A stretch of DNA of 64,000 nucleotides from assembly GCF_000168975.1 (NCBI RefSeq), contig NZ_AAUW01000023.1, positions 2,501 through 66,500 on the forward strand, written 5' to 3'. Made by a program: the position numbers and the translations under genes. How positions within the stretch are numbered: the stretch's first letter is position 1; every line of letters begins with the position of its first letter. This document shows, one piece after another, positions 1-11,019 of this stretch. The notes beneath the pieces were generated by a model. The model saw nothing but the letters and a program-made list of their open reading frames with translations. It was not told where the DNA came from and made no database searches. Source of the DNA: Roseibium aggregatum IAM 12614 (GTDB lineage Bacteria > Pseudomonadota > Alphaproteobacteria > Rhizobiales > Stappiaceae).

Positions 1-132
1 AAATCTCGTGAAACTGGTCTTATATTATTGATGATCAGTTTGTTTTGAAGCCAGGTTGGTCTTGAGTGTTAAAGGTACTCAAGGTTGGTCTGGTGGATTT
101 GCAGACATGAGATGAGCATTGATAATGAGAGT
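1..132 (+). other. End of the 16S-23S internal transcribed spacer
   Basis: This AT-richer leader runs directly into the conserved 23S start. No tRNA gene is present in this piece; the tRNA-Ile and tRNA-Ala genes usual in alphaproteobacterial spacers would lie upstream of the window. Confidence 0.7.
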
Positions 133-2846
<2,714 letters not shown>

Positions 2847-3136
2847 TCTCATTAGTCAATGTTCATCTTTTGGATGCGCCCCTGGCGCATCAAAAAGATC
2901 ATCTTAAGTGCGCTATCGCCCTTTGGGCTGCTTGAGCGCGTTTGAGATAATGGTTTTGTTCTCACGGACGTACCGGTCCTTTGGACCTGTCCTGCGAACC
3001 ACGCGGCCTGACCGGCCGACGGCCACTTGGCCTTGCCTTCGCTGCGCTCGGAGCTCTTGTTCCTTGCAAAGCAGAAGGAAAACCAGATCAAAATCAAATA
3101 AATATATAGACCAGTTCACGCAAATTGCGCTTCGCC
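2847..3136 (+). other. 23S-5S spacer
   Basis: This 290-base transcribed spacer has no tRNA. It opens with an inverted repeat around 2865-2905 (atcttttggatgcgcc facing ggcgcatcaaaaagat), which probably pairs during rRNA processing. It also holds one copy of a 30-base repeat (3020-3049) that recurs in the 5S-tRNA spacer. Confidence 0.7.
3020..3049 (+). repeat. rRNA-spacer repeat, copy 1
   Basis: These 30 bases match 3361-3390 with a single mismatch (t/c). Further similarity continues downstream into gagctcttgt versus gaacttcttgt. The copy lies in the 23S-5S spacer, and the pair may come from a spacer duplication. Confidence 0.75.
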
Positions 3137-3255
3137 GGCCTGGTGGCCCTAGCGGGGAGCCCCCACCCGATCCCATCCCGAACTCGGCCGTGAAACTCCC
3201 CAGCGCCAATGGTACTGCATCTTAAGGTGTGGGAGAGTAGGTCGCCGCCAGGCCT
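3137..3255 (+). rRNA. rrf: 5S ribosomal RNA
   Basis: This is 5S rRNA of about 119 bases. The 5' ggcctggtgg pairs with the 3' ccgccaggcc to close helix I. The alphaproteobacterial core cccgatcccatcccgaactc (near 3166) and ggtgtgggagagtaggtcgc near 3226 are present. It is the second rRNA of the operon in the window. Confidence 0.95.
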
Positions 3256-3571
3256 GCTAATCGCAATTTGAAACCTCTTCAATTTGTCTGTCGCTCACGC
3301 GCGTAACGCCCTTCGGGCTGCGCTCCGCGGGGCGGCCTGCCAAATACAAAGTCTGGCCGGCGGCCACTTGGCCTTGCCTCCGCTGCGCTCCGGAACTTCT
3401 TGTCCCCTAACAGCGCAGCACTCAAGGCAACACGAAACACGCTGCCGCAGCCTTGATGCAGCAGCCCAGTTTGCCCCCAGGACCAAAGCGCCGAGGACAA
3501 ACAAAACTAAAATCTCCGGGCTTACTCAAGCCCATCCGGGATACCTCGGTACCCCGAAAACAACCGAATAA
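3256..3571 (+). other. 5S-tRNA spacer, no gene seen
   Basis: I see no gene in these 316 bases. They hold the second copy of the rRNA-spacer repeat (3361-3390) and GC-rich palindromic patches such as gcccttcgggc near 3308. Short open frames here overlap one another on both strands and look like chance. Confidence 0.6.
3361..3390 (+). repeat. rRNA-spacer repeat, copy 2
   Basis: This is the second copy of the 30-base sequence at 3020-3049, differing at one position. It sits 105 bases after the 5S gene. Confidence 0.75.
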
Positions 3572-3648
<77 letters not shown>

Positions 3649-3654
3649 ACAAAT

Positions 3655-3679
3655 AACCCGGCCTCGCGCCGGGTTTTTT
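3655..3679 (+). terminator. Intrinsic terminator after tRNA-fMet
   Basis: A stem of aacccggc and gccgggtt around a five-base loop is followed by six T. It begins seven bases after the tRNA CCA and would end the rRNA transcript. Confidence 0.85.
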
Positions 3680-3732
3680 GTTGGTAACGGATACAGATTT
3701 TAAACTGACCAGGGGCCCGCAAGGAGGGCTAT

Positions 3733-3781
3733 GCCCGACGCAGAAGGGCAGAAAACTCTCAAATCCTGCTCCCGCAACCAA
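3733..3781 (+). repeat. Extra copy of the tRNA-fMet 3' end (remnant 1)
   Basis: Bases 3760-3781 repeat, without mismatch, the last 21 bases of the tRNA-fMet gene plus one following base (3628-3649), covering the T-arm 3' half, acceptor strand and CCA. The upstream block (gcccgacgca, then gggcagaaaact) recurs at 3871. No tRNA body precedes it, so it is not a functional tRNA. Such direct repeats are typical of att sites left by tRNA-targeting elements, but local duplication is also possible. Confidence 0.75.
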
Positions 3782-3785
3782 ACAA

Positions 3786-3812
3786 AAAAGCCGTCCGTAA
3801 GGGCGGCTTTTG
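3786..3812 (+). terminator. Hairpin terminator after the tRNA-tail copy
   Basis: A stem of aagccgtcc and gggcggctt (one G-T pair) with a four-base loop is followed by a short T run. It repeats the tRNA-tail-then-terminator pattern seen at 3628-3679. Confidence 0.65.
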
Positions 3813-3870
3813 TGTTTGAGGACTCGCGGCATGGATCTTGACATCAACCCGCCCCATCAACGAGCGCTTC

Positions 3871-3910
3871 GCCCGACGCAACCGGCCAGAAAACTACAAA
3901 TCCTGCAACC
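3871..3910 (+). repeat. Degenerate tRNA-fMet tail copy (remnant 2)
   Basis: The block gcccgacgca is followed by ccagaaaact, then caaatcctg and caacc. This matches 3733-3781, but the six acceptor bases between caaatcctg and caacc are missing. It is the third tRNA-tail sequence in this 340-base gene-free stretch. Confidence 0.55.
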
Positions 3911-3921
3911 GGAACAAAATC

Positions 3922-3955
3922 AAACCCCGTCAGAAAAATCTGACGGGGTTTTTTG
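3922..3955 (+). terminator. Strong intrinsic terminator, possibly bidirectional
   Basis: A perfect 12-bp stem (aaccccgtcaga with tctgacggggtt, loop aaaa) is followed by T residues on the plus strand. It lies 35 bases past the stop of the convergent transaminase gene and could also serve that gene, because the opposite strand also ends in a T-rich run. Confidence 0.85.
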
Positions 3956-3989
3956 TTATATATGACAGGCAGGGCAAAAGCCCGAACAC

Positions 3990-5330
3990 CTAGGCCGTCT
4001 CTGAGAGGACCTGTCCCAGCGTTTCCACCATCTCGTCAATCATGCCTTTTTCTACAATCAACGGAGGCGAAAGGGCAATGATGTCCCCTGTAACGCGGAT
4101 CAGCAAGCCCGCCTCAAAACACTTGACGAAAACCTCGTAGGCCCGCTTTCCGGGGGCTCCGTCGCGAGACTCAAGTTCAATGCCGGCGATCACACCGATG
4201 GTGCGGATGTCCTTGACGTGTTTTGCGTCCTTGAGGGTATGGATCCGGTCCTCCCAGGTGCTGGAAATCTCTGCGCCGCGCGTCAACAGGCTCTGTTTCT
4301 CGTAAATGTCGAGCGTTGCAAGACCAGCGGCACAGGCGACGGGGTGGCCGGAATAGGTGTAGCCGTGGAAGAGTTCGATCGTCTCGGCCGGTCCGTCCAT
4401 GAAAGCGTCGTAGATGGCGTCCTGCGCGAAAACCGCGCCCATCGGGATGACGCCGTTGGTGAGGCCTTTGGCCGTGGTGAAGAGATCCGGTTTCACGCCG
4501 AAAAAATCGGTCGCGAAGGGGGCGCCGAGGCGGCCGAAGCCGGTGATGACTTCGTCAAAGATCAGCAGAATACCGTGACGGTCGCAGATCGCGCGCAGCC
4601 GTTCGAGGTATCCCTTGGGCGGGATGAGCACACCGGTGGAGCCGGCAACGGGTTCGACAATGACCGCGGCGATTGTCTCCGCCCCGTGTAGCGCGACGAT
4701 CCGTTCCAGATCGTCGGCAAGATGCGCGCCCCACACCGGCTGGCCCTTGCTGAAGCTGTTGTGTTCGAGAGCATGGGTGTGCGGCAAGTGGTCGACGCCG
4801 GTCAGGAGTGACCCGAAATGGCGGCGGTTGTTGACGATGCCGCCGACGGAAATGCCGCCGAAGCCGACCCCGTGATAGCCGCGTTCCCGCCCGATCAGCC
4901 GGGTGCGGGACGCATCGCCGCGGGCACGGTGATAGGCGAGGGCCATCTTCAGGGCCGTGTCAACGGATTCAGATCCGGACCCGGTGAAGAAGACGTGATT
5001 GAAACCATCCGGTGCAATCTGTTTCAGGCGCTCGGCAAATTCGAATGCGATCGGATGGCCCATCTGGAAGGATGGCGCATAGTCCAGTTCCGAAAGCTGC
5101 CGGGCGACCGCATTGGTGATCTCTTCATAGCCATGGCCGGCATTGCAGCACCAGAGACCTGCGGTGCCGTCGAGAATGCTGCGGCCGTCGTCGCTGCGGT
5201 AATGCATGCCCTTGGCGGAAACCAGCATGCGCGGCGCCTGCTTGAACTGACGGTTCGCTGTAAAGGGCATCCAATAGGCGTCAAGCGCCTGGTTGGTTTT
5301 GAAATCTGTGTCGTTGCTGACGATGTTCAT
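3990..5330 (-). CDS. Class III aminotransferase, omega-amino acid:pyruvate type
   Basis: This 446-residue PLP-dependent class III transaminase probably moves the terminal amino group of beta-alanine, another omega-amino acid or a polyamine to pyruvate. The GTAGLWCCNAGHG segment (about 55-67) is typical of the beta-alanine:pyruvate branch. FDE (Asp259) should contact the PLP ring nitrogen and TTAKG carries the Schiff-base lysine (Lys288). The start is the ATG preceded by gaggaggtgcac; an upstream start eight codons earlier has no such site. It diverges from an XRE-cupin regulator and lies near a polyamine importer, which suggests a role in polyamine or omega-amine breakdown. Family assignment is firm; substrate is inferred. 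Confidence 0.9.
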   Translation of the reverse strand: MNIVSNDTDFKTNQALDAYWMPFTANRQFKQAPRMLVSAKGMHYRSDDGRSILDGTAGLWCCNAGHGYEEITNAVARQLSELDYAPSFQMGHPIAFEFAERLKQIAPDGFNHVFFTGSGSESVDTALKMALAYHRARGDASRTRLIGRERGYHGVGFGGISVGGIVNNRRHFGSLLTGVDHLPHTHALEHNSFSKGQPVWGAHLADDLERIVALHGAETIAAVIVEPVAGSTGVLIPPKGYLERLRAICDRHGILLIFDEVITGFGRLGAPFATDFFGVKPDLFTTAKGLTNGVIPMGAVFAQDAIYDAFMDGPAETIELFHGYTYSGHPVACAAGLATLDIYEKQSLLTRGAEISSTWEDRIHTLKDAKHVKDIRTIGVIAGIELESRDGAPGKRAYEVFVKCFEAGLLIRVTGDIIALSPPLIVEKGMIDEMVETLGQVLSETA

Positions 5331-5438
5331 GTGCACCTCCTCGGTCGGTCGCACTAGAAAGCACTGATTTTGAAGCGCCGAACAGTCTGTTTCTTCTCCA
5401 CATCAAGTCCTTGAAAAGGCGCTGTTTCAGTGGGAGAT

Positions 5439-5456
5439 TGTTTACGATGGTAAACA
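5439..5456 (+). promoter_or_regulatory. Palindromic operator candidate over the regulator start codon
   Basis: Perfect 7-base arms, TGTTTAC-GATG-GTAAACA, straddle the ATG (5447-5449) of the XRE-cupin gene in the divergent region shared with the transaminase. The position suits autoregulation by that protein. Binding is inferred. Confidence 0.55.
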
Positions 5457-6022
5457 CACTAAACACCGATGACTTCTCTCGCGATGTTGGATTGCGCCTG
5501 CGCGCGATCCGGGAAGCGCACGGATATTCGCAGCGGGAGTTGGCCAAACGGGCCGGTGTCACCAATGGCTTCATCTCTCAGCTTGAAGCGGCCAAGATCA
5601 ACACCTCTCTCAGTGCATTGAAGCGGGTTCTGGACGGCATACCGATCGGTCTGTCCGAGTTCTTCGCCTATGAACCGGAACGGCAGGAGCAGGTGTTTTT
5701 CGGAGCGGATGAGCTGACCGAAATCGGCAAGGGCAACATTTCCTACAGGCAGGTCGGCAACAGCCTCTTCGGCCACGAACTCCAGATGCTTTACGAGGTT
5801 TATGAACCGGGCGCGGACACGGGCCGCGTCATGCTCAGCCACGAGGGTGAAGAGGCCGGTATCGTCATCGAGGGGCGGCTTGAGGTCACCGTCGGCGAGC
5901 AGAGAAAAATCCTCGGGCCGGGGGACGCCTATCTCTTCAAGAGCACGACCCCGCACAGGTTCAAGGCGCTTCGGAACGAGCGGTGTGTCGTCGTCAGCGC
6001 CTGCACGCCGCCCACGTTCTGA
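5447..6022 (+). CDS. XRE-family regulator with C-terminal cupin domain (PuuR-like)
   Basis: This 191-residue protein has an N-terminal helix-turn-helix (about 10-65, with YSQRELAKRAGVTNGFISQLE) and a C-terminal cupin sensor (about 110-185, including HEGEEAGIVIEGRLEV and GDAYLF). Regulators of this design, such as E. coli PuuR, control polyamine or amino-acid catabolism. The start chosen is the ATG after gggag at 5433; an ATG 12 codons upstream is possible. It is divergent from the transaminase with 116 bases between the two starts, and a palindrome covers its start codon, so it probably represses itself and the transaminase gene. The effector is unknown. Confidence 0.85.
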   Translation: MVNTLNTDDFSRDVGLRLRAIREAHGYSQRELAKRAGVTNGFISQLEAAKINTSLSALKRVLDGIPIGLSEFFAYEPERQEQVFFGADELTEIGKGNISYRQVGNSLFGHELQMLYEVYEPGADTGRVMLSHEGEEAGIVIEGRLEVTVGEQRKILGPGDAYLFKSTTPHRFKALRNERCVVVSACTPPTF

Positions 6023-6030
6023 ACGCGGAA

Positions 6031-6900
6031 TTAGAACAGGCCGAGCTTCTTCGAATTCGCCTTCCATTGCACCAGCCGGTGAGCGGAAGCTGTCTCGTTG
6101 GCCCTGGCGGCGACATCGACCATCAGGCTGAGCGCGGCAACAATGCCGATGGTCGATTCCAGAAAAAGCCCTGTTCTGGAGGGGGCATAGATCGCCGCGT
6201 CGGCAATCTCCCGGCTCCAGTGGCAATATTCGTCCGAGACCACGATAACCGACCGGCCCTGGCTCTTCGCCAGCCGGGCAAGCTTCACAGATTCCGACGC
6301 ATAGGGAACGACATCCACCAGTATGAGGCAACTGGAGGCCGCGCTTTGCGGGCTCTGGTCGAGCCATTCGCCCAGCATGCTGTCGTGGGCGGACAGGAAG
6401 TGGACATTCTTCCGCGCGAGCGCCAGCCGGCGGGCGAAGTCTTCAACCGTTCCGCGGATCGACTGGAACCCCGTGGCGAAAATCGTCTCAGCGTCCGACA
6501 ACAGCCGGGTCACCTCGTCCCAATTGCCGCCCTGGGTCTGGTTGAAGACATTGGTCAGCCCCTGAACCTCGGCTTCCAATGTCTCGACGAAGCGGATGGG
6601 AATATCGCCATCGGTGACGAAGGAGGCGGTGGTGACGGAGTAATGCTCGCGCAGGAGCTGCTTGAGCCCCTTCATGCCGTCGCAGCCGAGCCGGCGCAGC
6701 AACCGGCCGACTGTCACCTCGGAGACGCCGGCCTTTTCCGCGAGCGACTTGCCGGTTTCCAACCCGAGAGATGAAATATTCAGACTGACAAATTGCGCAA
6801 GCCGGGCTTCCTGCTTGGGAAGTTTCGGCGTTTCATCCTGCAAGCGCTTGAGGAATTCATCGAATTTGGCCTGCGGGAAGGATGAGAACCCGGCTTCCAT
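6031..6900 (-). CDS. MurR/RpiR-family transcriptional regulator
   Basis: This 289-residue regulator has an N-terminal HTH_6 domain (about 10-85, with SLAEKAGVSEVTVGRLLRRL) and a C-terminal SIS sugar-isomerase fold (about 130-260). The family usually senses phosphosugars, but rhizobial members also control amino-acid and polyamine uptake. The start is the ATG with gggaggtggc just upstream; a longer frame reaching 7047 would overlap the neighbouring importer gene and has no ribosome site. It is divergent from the polyamine-type importer and convergent with the XRE-cupin gene (8 bases apart). Its likely targets are the importer operon and itself. Confidence 0.85.
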   Translation of the reverse strand: MEAGFSSFPQAKFDEFLKRLQDETPKLPKQEARLAQFVSLNISSLGLETGKSLAEKAGVSEVTVGRLLRRLGCDGMKGLKQLLREHYSVTTASFVTDGDIPIRFVETLEAEVQGLTNVFNQTQGGNWDEVTRLLSDAETIFATGFQSIRGTVEDFARRLALARKNVHFLSAHDSMLGEWLDQSPQSAASSCLILVDVVPYASESVKLARLAKSQGRSVIVVSDEYCHWSREIADAAIYAPSRTGLFLESTIGIVAALSLMVDVAARANETASAHRLVQWKANSKKLGLF

Positions 6901-6932
6901 GCCACCTCCCAAAATGACAGAAAAATAACATT

Positions 6933-6946
6933 TGACAGAAATGTCA
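6933..6946 (+). promoter_or_regulatory. Inverted-repeat operator candidate for the RpiR regulator
   Basis: TGACA-GAAA-TGTCA is a perfect inverted repeat in the 115-base gap between the divergent RpiR and importer genes. A second half-site, tgacag, lies at 6915-6920. The site is consistent with a dimeric RpiR-type repressor; binding is inferred. Confidence 0.5.
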
Positions 6947-7015
6947 TAATTCAATCTCCTTTTGGACGCAAGCCCGTTCACCTCCCAGAAACGTGGCAGC
7001 AAACCAGAGGGTTCC

Positions 7016-8062
7016 ATGACTAACAACACGCTGAAGAGAGTTGCCAAGGCAACACTTGCGGCAGCGGCACTGGTGGCTGTTGCCAGTGCTGCACAGGCCG
7101 AAGAAGAACTGAATCTCTATAACTGGGGCGACTACATCAATCCGCAGGTCCTGGCCAAATTCACCGAGGAGACGGGGATCAAGGTCAACCTGGATACCTA
7201 TGGCTCCAACGAGGAAATGCTGGCGAAGATCCAGGCAGGCGCCACCGGCTACGATATCGTGTTCCCGTCGGTCCACATGCACGACATCATGTTCCAGCTC
7301 GGCCTGTTGGAAAAGACCGATATCGGCAGCGATCCGGCTTTCAAGAACATCGATCCGCAGTTCATCCGCGCGAAGACCGACCCGGATGCCGAATATTGCC
7401 TGCCCTATGCCTGGGGAACCGTCGGCATCGTCTATAACAAGAAAAAGGTCGCCGAGATGACCGGCTGGGAAGATCTCTTTGCCCTGGCCGACAAGGGCGA
7501 GAAGATCATCCTGCTGGACGATCTGCGCGAGACGATCGGCATCGGTCACATCATGAACGGCACGTCGGTCAATTCCACCGACGAAGACGAAATCAAGGCT
7601 GCCGCCGATTACATTCTGGAGCGCAAGAAGAACGTCACGGCTTTTACCTATGACAGCATTCCGCTGGTCCAGTCGGGCGATGTGGCGGCGGCCCATTGGT
7701 ATGTCGGTGCGAATATCTTCGTGCAGCAGGCGCCGGATGTGCTTGCCTATGTCATCCCGAAGGAAGGCGCGACCATGTATCAGGAGGACATCTGCGTCCT
7801 CGCCAGCGCTCCCAACAAGGACAACGCCAAGAAGTTCCTGCAGTTCTATCTTCAGCCGGAAATTGCCGCACTGAACGTGCAGCAGCAACTGAACGGCACG
7901 CCCAACCTTCCGGCCCGGGAGCTTCTGCCGCCGGAAATCGCCAACAATGAAAGCATCTACCCACCTCAGGACGTGATGGAAAAGCTGCAGATCTTCGTGG
8001 ACCTCGGCCGCGACCTGCAACTCTACAACAGCGAATGGACACGCATCAAAACGGCTCAATGA
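7016..8062 (+). CDS. Polyamine-type ABC transporter substrate-binding protein (PotD/PotF-like)
   Basis: This 348-residue periplasmic binding protein begins with a signal peptide (basic MTNNTLKRVAK, hydrophobic stretch, cleavage near ASAAQA-EE). The mature start LNLYNWGDYINPQ is the classic PotD/PotF signature, and GYDIVFPS follows near residue 80. The ATG at 7016 is preceded by gagg; the frame extends further upstream, but that would spoil the signal peptide. It leads a five-gene operon (binding protein, ATPase, two permeases, peptidase). The ligand is probably putrescine, spermidine or a related amine; the exact ligand cannot be read from the sequence. Confidence 0.92.
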   Translation: MTNNTLKRVAKATLAAAALVAVASAAQAEEELNLYNWGDYINPQVLAKFTEETGIKVNLDTYGSNEEMLAKIQAGATGYDIVFPSVHMHDIMFQLGLLEKTDIGSDPAFKNIDPQFIRAKTDPDAEYCLPYAWGTVGIVYNKKKVAEMTGWEDLFALADKGEKIILLDDLRETIGIGHIMNGTSVNSTDEDEIKAAADYILERKKNVTAFTYDSIPLVQSGDVAAAHWYVGANIFVQQAPDVLAYVIPKEGATMYQEDICVLASAPNKDNAKKFLQFYLQPEIAALNVQQQLNGTPNLPARELLPPEIANNESIYPPQDVMEKLQIFVDLGRDLQLYNSEWTRIKTAQ

Positions 8063-8141
8063 CGCCGGATGCGGACGATCGTCAAGATAAGACTGCGCGG
8101 CCATGGGCCGCGCACGTTGCCTGACGTTCCGAGGGGGTAGA

Positions 8142-9260
8142 ATGCAAGGAATTTTAAGGATCGAAAACGCCTCCAAGAGCTTTCAGGCTCCCGAAGGCGG
8201 CGTCATTCGTGCACTGGACAACGTGTCCCTGACGGTGGCTCACAACGAGTTTCTGACGCTGCTTGGGCCGTCGGGTTGTGGCAAGACAACTCTGCTCAGG
8301 GCGGTCAGCGGGTTCGAGGATCTCGACAGCGGAGAGATCTATATAGACGGCCAGCCTGTGTCGGATCAGCCGGCGCACAAGCGACCGGTCAACACCGTCT
8401 TTCAAAGATATGCCCTGTTCCCGCATCTGACGGTGGAACGGAACGTGGCTTACAGTCTCGAGGTTCGAGGCACCGCCAAAGCCGAGATCAGAGAGCGCGT
8501 CGGCAATATGCTCGAGCTTGTCGGCCTTGCCGGCATGGGCGCACGCAAGATCGGCCAGCTTTCCGGCGGCCAGCAACAGCGGGTGGCGCTTGCCAGGTCA
8601 CTGGTCGCCCAGCCGAAAATTCTGCTGCTGGACGAACCTCTGTCGGCACTCGACAAGAACCTGCGTCACAAGATGCAGCAGGAACTGAAAACCCTGCAGC
8701 ACGAACTCGGCATCTCCTTCATTTTCGTTACGCACGATCAGGAAGAAGCGCTGGTGATGTCGGACCGGATTGCGGTGCTGAACGGCGGCACCATCCAGCA
8801 GCTCGATGCCCCGGAGGAGCTTTATCGCCGCCCCGGCAGCGAGTTCGTCGCCCGCTTCATCGGTGAAAGCAATCTTCTGGATGCCACGGTTGTGTCTGTT
8901 GAAGGCGAAAGCTGTGACGTCGTTCTGACCGACGGCACGGTCATACGCGATTGCCCGGTGAACGGCCTGAAGCGGGGCGATCCGGCAAAGGTTCTGATCC
9001 GGCCGGAAAACCTCGTAGAGGGTTTTGGACAAAGCAATCCAGACGAGCGCGCAGGGCACGAGATCTCGGGCACGGTCAGCGAGAGCTTCTTCGCTGGAAC
9101 CGACTATCATCTTGTCCTGGCGTGCAAGGGCTTGCCGCCGGTCCGGGCATCGCTTCGGGCAGGGCCTGGCACGTCGCATCATACGATCGGCGAACAGACC
9201 TCGCTGTTCGTGCCGCATGATGCGGTGCACCTCATTCCGGGCAAGGGAGCGCCGGCATGA
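8142..9260 (+). CDS. Polyamine-type ABC transporter ATP-binding protein (PotA-like)
   Basis: This 372-residue ATPase has Walker A GPSGCGKTT (about 45), VFQRYALFPHLTV (Q-loop), signature LSGGQQQR (about 140), Walker B ILLLDEP and the H-loop VTHDQEE. A C-terminal TOBE-like regulatory domain follows (about 290-360). The ATG at 8142 follows gaggggg; an in-frame ATG 13 codons upstream lacks a site. The ATG of the next gene overlaps its stop (ATGA), so translation is coupled. Confidence 0.93.
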   Translation: MQGILRIENASKSFQAPEGGVIRALDNVSLTVAHNEFLTLLGPSGCGKTTLLRAVSGFEDLDSGEIYIDGQPVSDQPAHKRPVNTVFQRYALFPHLTVERNVAYSLEVRGTAKAEIRERVGNMLELVGLAGMGARKIGQLSGGQQQRVALARSLVAQPKILLLDEPLSALDKNLRHKMQQELKTLQHELGISFIFVTHDQEEALVMSDRIAVLNGGTIQQLDAPEELYRRPGSEFVARFIGESNLLDATVVSVEGESCDVVLTDGTVIRDCPVNGLKRGDPAKVLIRPENLVEGFGQSNPDERAGHEISGTVSESFFAGTDYHLVLACKGLPPVRASLRAGPGTSHHTIGEQTSLFVPHDAVHLIPGKGAPA

Positions 9261-10192
9261 GCAAGGCGCACCACACTTTGGAAAGCAGGCGAAAGCTGAC
9301 GCTGTTCGGCCTGCTGCTGCCGCCGTCCGCCTTCCTCGCGGTCTTCTTCCTCGGGCCGCTCGCCATCATGATCGTCTATTCCTGGCTCACGCCGGGGCTT
9401 TATGGCGGCGTTGAATGGAAGTTTTTCCACCTGAACTACGGCCGCATTCTGGGCTGGGCCGATACCAAATACGAACGCTTCGATCCGGTCTATTTCGAGA
9501 TCTTCCTGCGCTCGGTGAAGCTCGCCGCAACGACGGTTCTCCTCAGCCTCATCCTTTGTTACCCGGTCGCCTTCTGGGTGTCGCGCATGCCGGAGAAACG
9601 CAAGAACCTGGTTATCTTCCTGATCACGCTGCCGTTTTTCATCAGCCTGATCGTACGCCTGTTCGCCTGGGTCCTGATCCTGCGGCCGACCGGGTTCTTC
9701 AATCAGGCGCTGATGGGCCTCGGGCTGATCGATGAGCCGTTGGAAATCATCTTCACCGGAACGGCGGTTATCATCGGCATGGTCTATGTGTTCGTGCCGT
9801 TCATGTTCCTGCCGCTCTATGCCAGCATCGAAAAGCTCGACCTCAGCCTGATCGAAGCCTCGCAGGACCTGGGCGCCAACCGGCTGCAGACGTTCTTTCG
9901 CGTCATCCTGCCGATGACCCTGCCTGGCATCGTCGGCGGTTCGATCATCGTCTTCATTCCGAGCCTCGGCAATTTCATCGTGCCATCGCTTCTGGGCGGG
10001 GCGAAGGTGGTGATGATCGGCAATCTGATCGAGCAACAATTCCTGTCGGCGCGCAACTGGCCCTTCGGAGCGGCGCTCGGAATGATGGTTATGGCCGCCG
10101 TCCTGGTCCTGCTTCTCTACTACATCCGCATCGTCACACGTGAAGAGCGGCAGGCGGGTGGATTGAAGGTGGCTGAGGAGGTCGCGGCATGA
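9257..10192 (+). CDS. Polyamine-type ABC transporter permease 1 (PotB-like)
   Basis: This 311-residue inner-membrane permease has about six hydrophobic segments, starting with FGLLLPPSAFLAVFFLGPLA (about 17-36). The cytoplasmic EAA loop lies around 200 (EASQDLGANRLQTFFRVILP) and contacts the ATPase. Its ATG overlaps the stop of the ATPase gene and its own stop overlaps the next start, marking a tight operon. Confidence 0.92.
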   Translation: MSKAHHTLESRRKLTLFGLLLPPSAFLAVFFLGPLAIMIVYSWLTPGLYGGVEWKFFHLNYGRILGWADTKYERFDPVYFEIFLRSVKLAATTVLLSLILCYPVAFWVSRMPEKRKNLVIFLITLPFFISLIVRLFAWVLILRPTGFFNQALMGLGLIDEPLEIIFTGTAVIIGMVYVFVPFMFLPLYASIEKLDLSLIEASQDLGANRLQTFFRVILPMTLPGIVGGSIIVFIPSLGNFIVPSLLGGAKVVMIGNLIEQQFLSARNWPFGAALGMMVMAAVLVLLLYYIRIVTREERQAGGLKVAEEVAA

Positions 10193-11019
10193 GACGCAAG
10201 ATTTCCTGGAGAAACCTGTTCTTGTCGGTCTACGGATGGCTGTTTCTGGTCTTCATCTATGTGCCGATCCTGTTGATCACGGTGTTCTCGTTCAACTCCA
10301 ACCCGGTCAACATGATGATCTGGCAGGGGTTCACCTTCGACTGGTACCGCACGATCTTCGGCTTCCCGACGGAGCTGAACGAGCTGACGCTGTATGTGGA
10401 GTCCACAGATCAGCTCTATAACGCGGTGCTGAACAGCCTGACGGTGGCCCTGATCACCACGGCAGTGTCGACGGTGCTCGGAACGTCGGTTGCGCTGGCG
10501 GTCGCCCGCTTCAGGTTCCGTCTCAAGAATTTCTACCGGGCCCTGATGTTCATGCCGATGATCATGCCCGACATCATCCTCGGCATCGCACTGCTGATCT
10601 TCTTCGTGTCCTTCGGCTTCGGGCTGGGGCTGCACACCATCATCATCGGCCACTGCACCTTCCTCAGCAGCTACGTGTTCATCGTGGTCAGTGCCCGTAT
10701 CTCGGATATGGACGACAGCCTGGAAGAGGCATCGGCGGATCTGGGGGCGGACGGCTGGACGACGTTCAAACGGGTGACTCTGCCGCTGATCGCACCGGGG
10801 GTTATCGGCGGCGCCATGCTCGCCTTCATCATATCGATGGACGATCTGGTCATCACCTATTTCATTTCCGGCGTCGATTCCACGACCTTGCCCGTGCACA
10901 TCTACGGGATGCTGCGCAGGGGCATCAAACCGGAAATCAATGCAATCGCCACGGTCATGCTGGTGTTCTCCTTCATCATCGCCTCCGTTGGCCTCTACAT
11001 GCGGTCCCGCAAGAAATGA
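10189..11019 (+). CDS. Polyamine-type ABC transporter permease 2 (PotC-like)
   Basis: This 276-residue permease has a first membrane helix near residues 12-35 (LSVYGWLFLVFIYVPILLI) and the PotC-type EAA loop EEASADLGADGWTTFKRVTL (about 180-200). It pairs with the preceding permease to form the channel. It overlaps both neighbours by four bases. Confidence 0.92.
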   Translation: MRRKISWRNLFLSVYGWLFLVFIYVPILLITVFSFNSNPVNMMIWQGFTFDWYRTIFGFPTELNELTLYVESTDQLYNAVLNSLTVALITTAVSTVLGTSVALAVARFRFRLKNFYRALMFMPMIMPDIILGIALLIFFVSFGFGLGLHTIIIGHCTFLSSYVFIVVSARISDMDDSLEEASADLGADGWTTFKRVTLPLIAPGVIGGAMLAFIISMDDLVITYFISGVDSTTLPVHIYGMLRRGIKPEINAIATVMLVFSFIIASVGLYMRSRKK

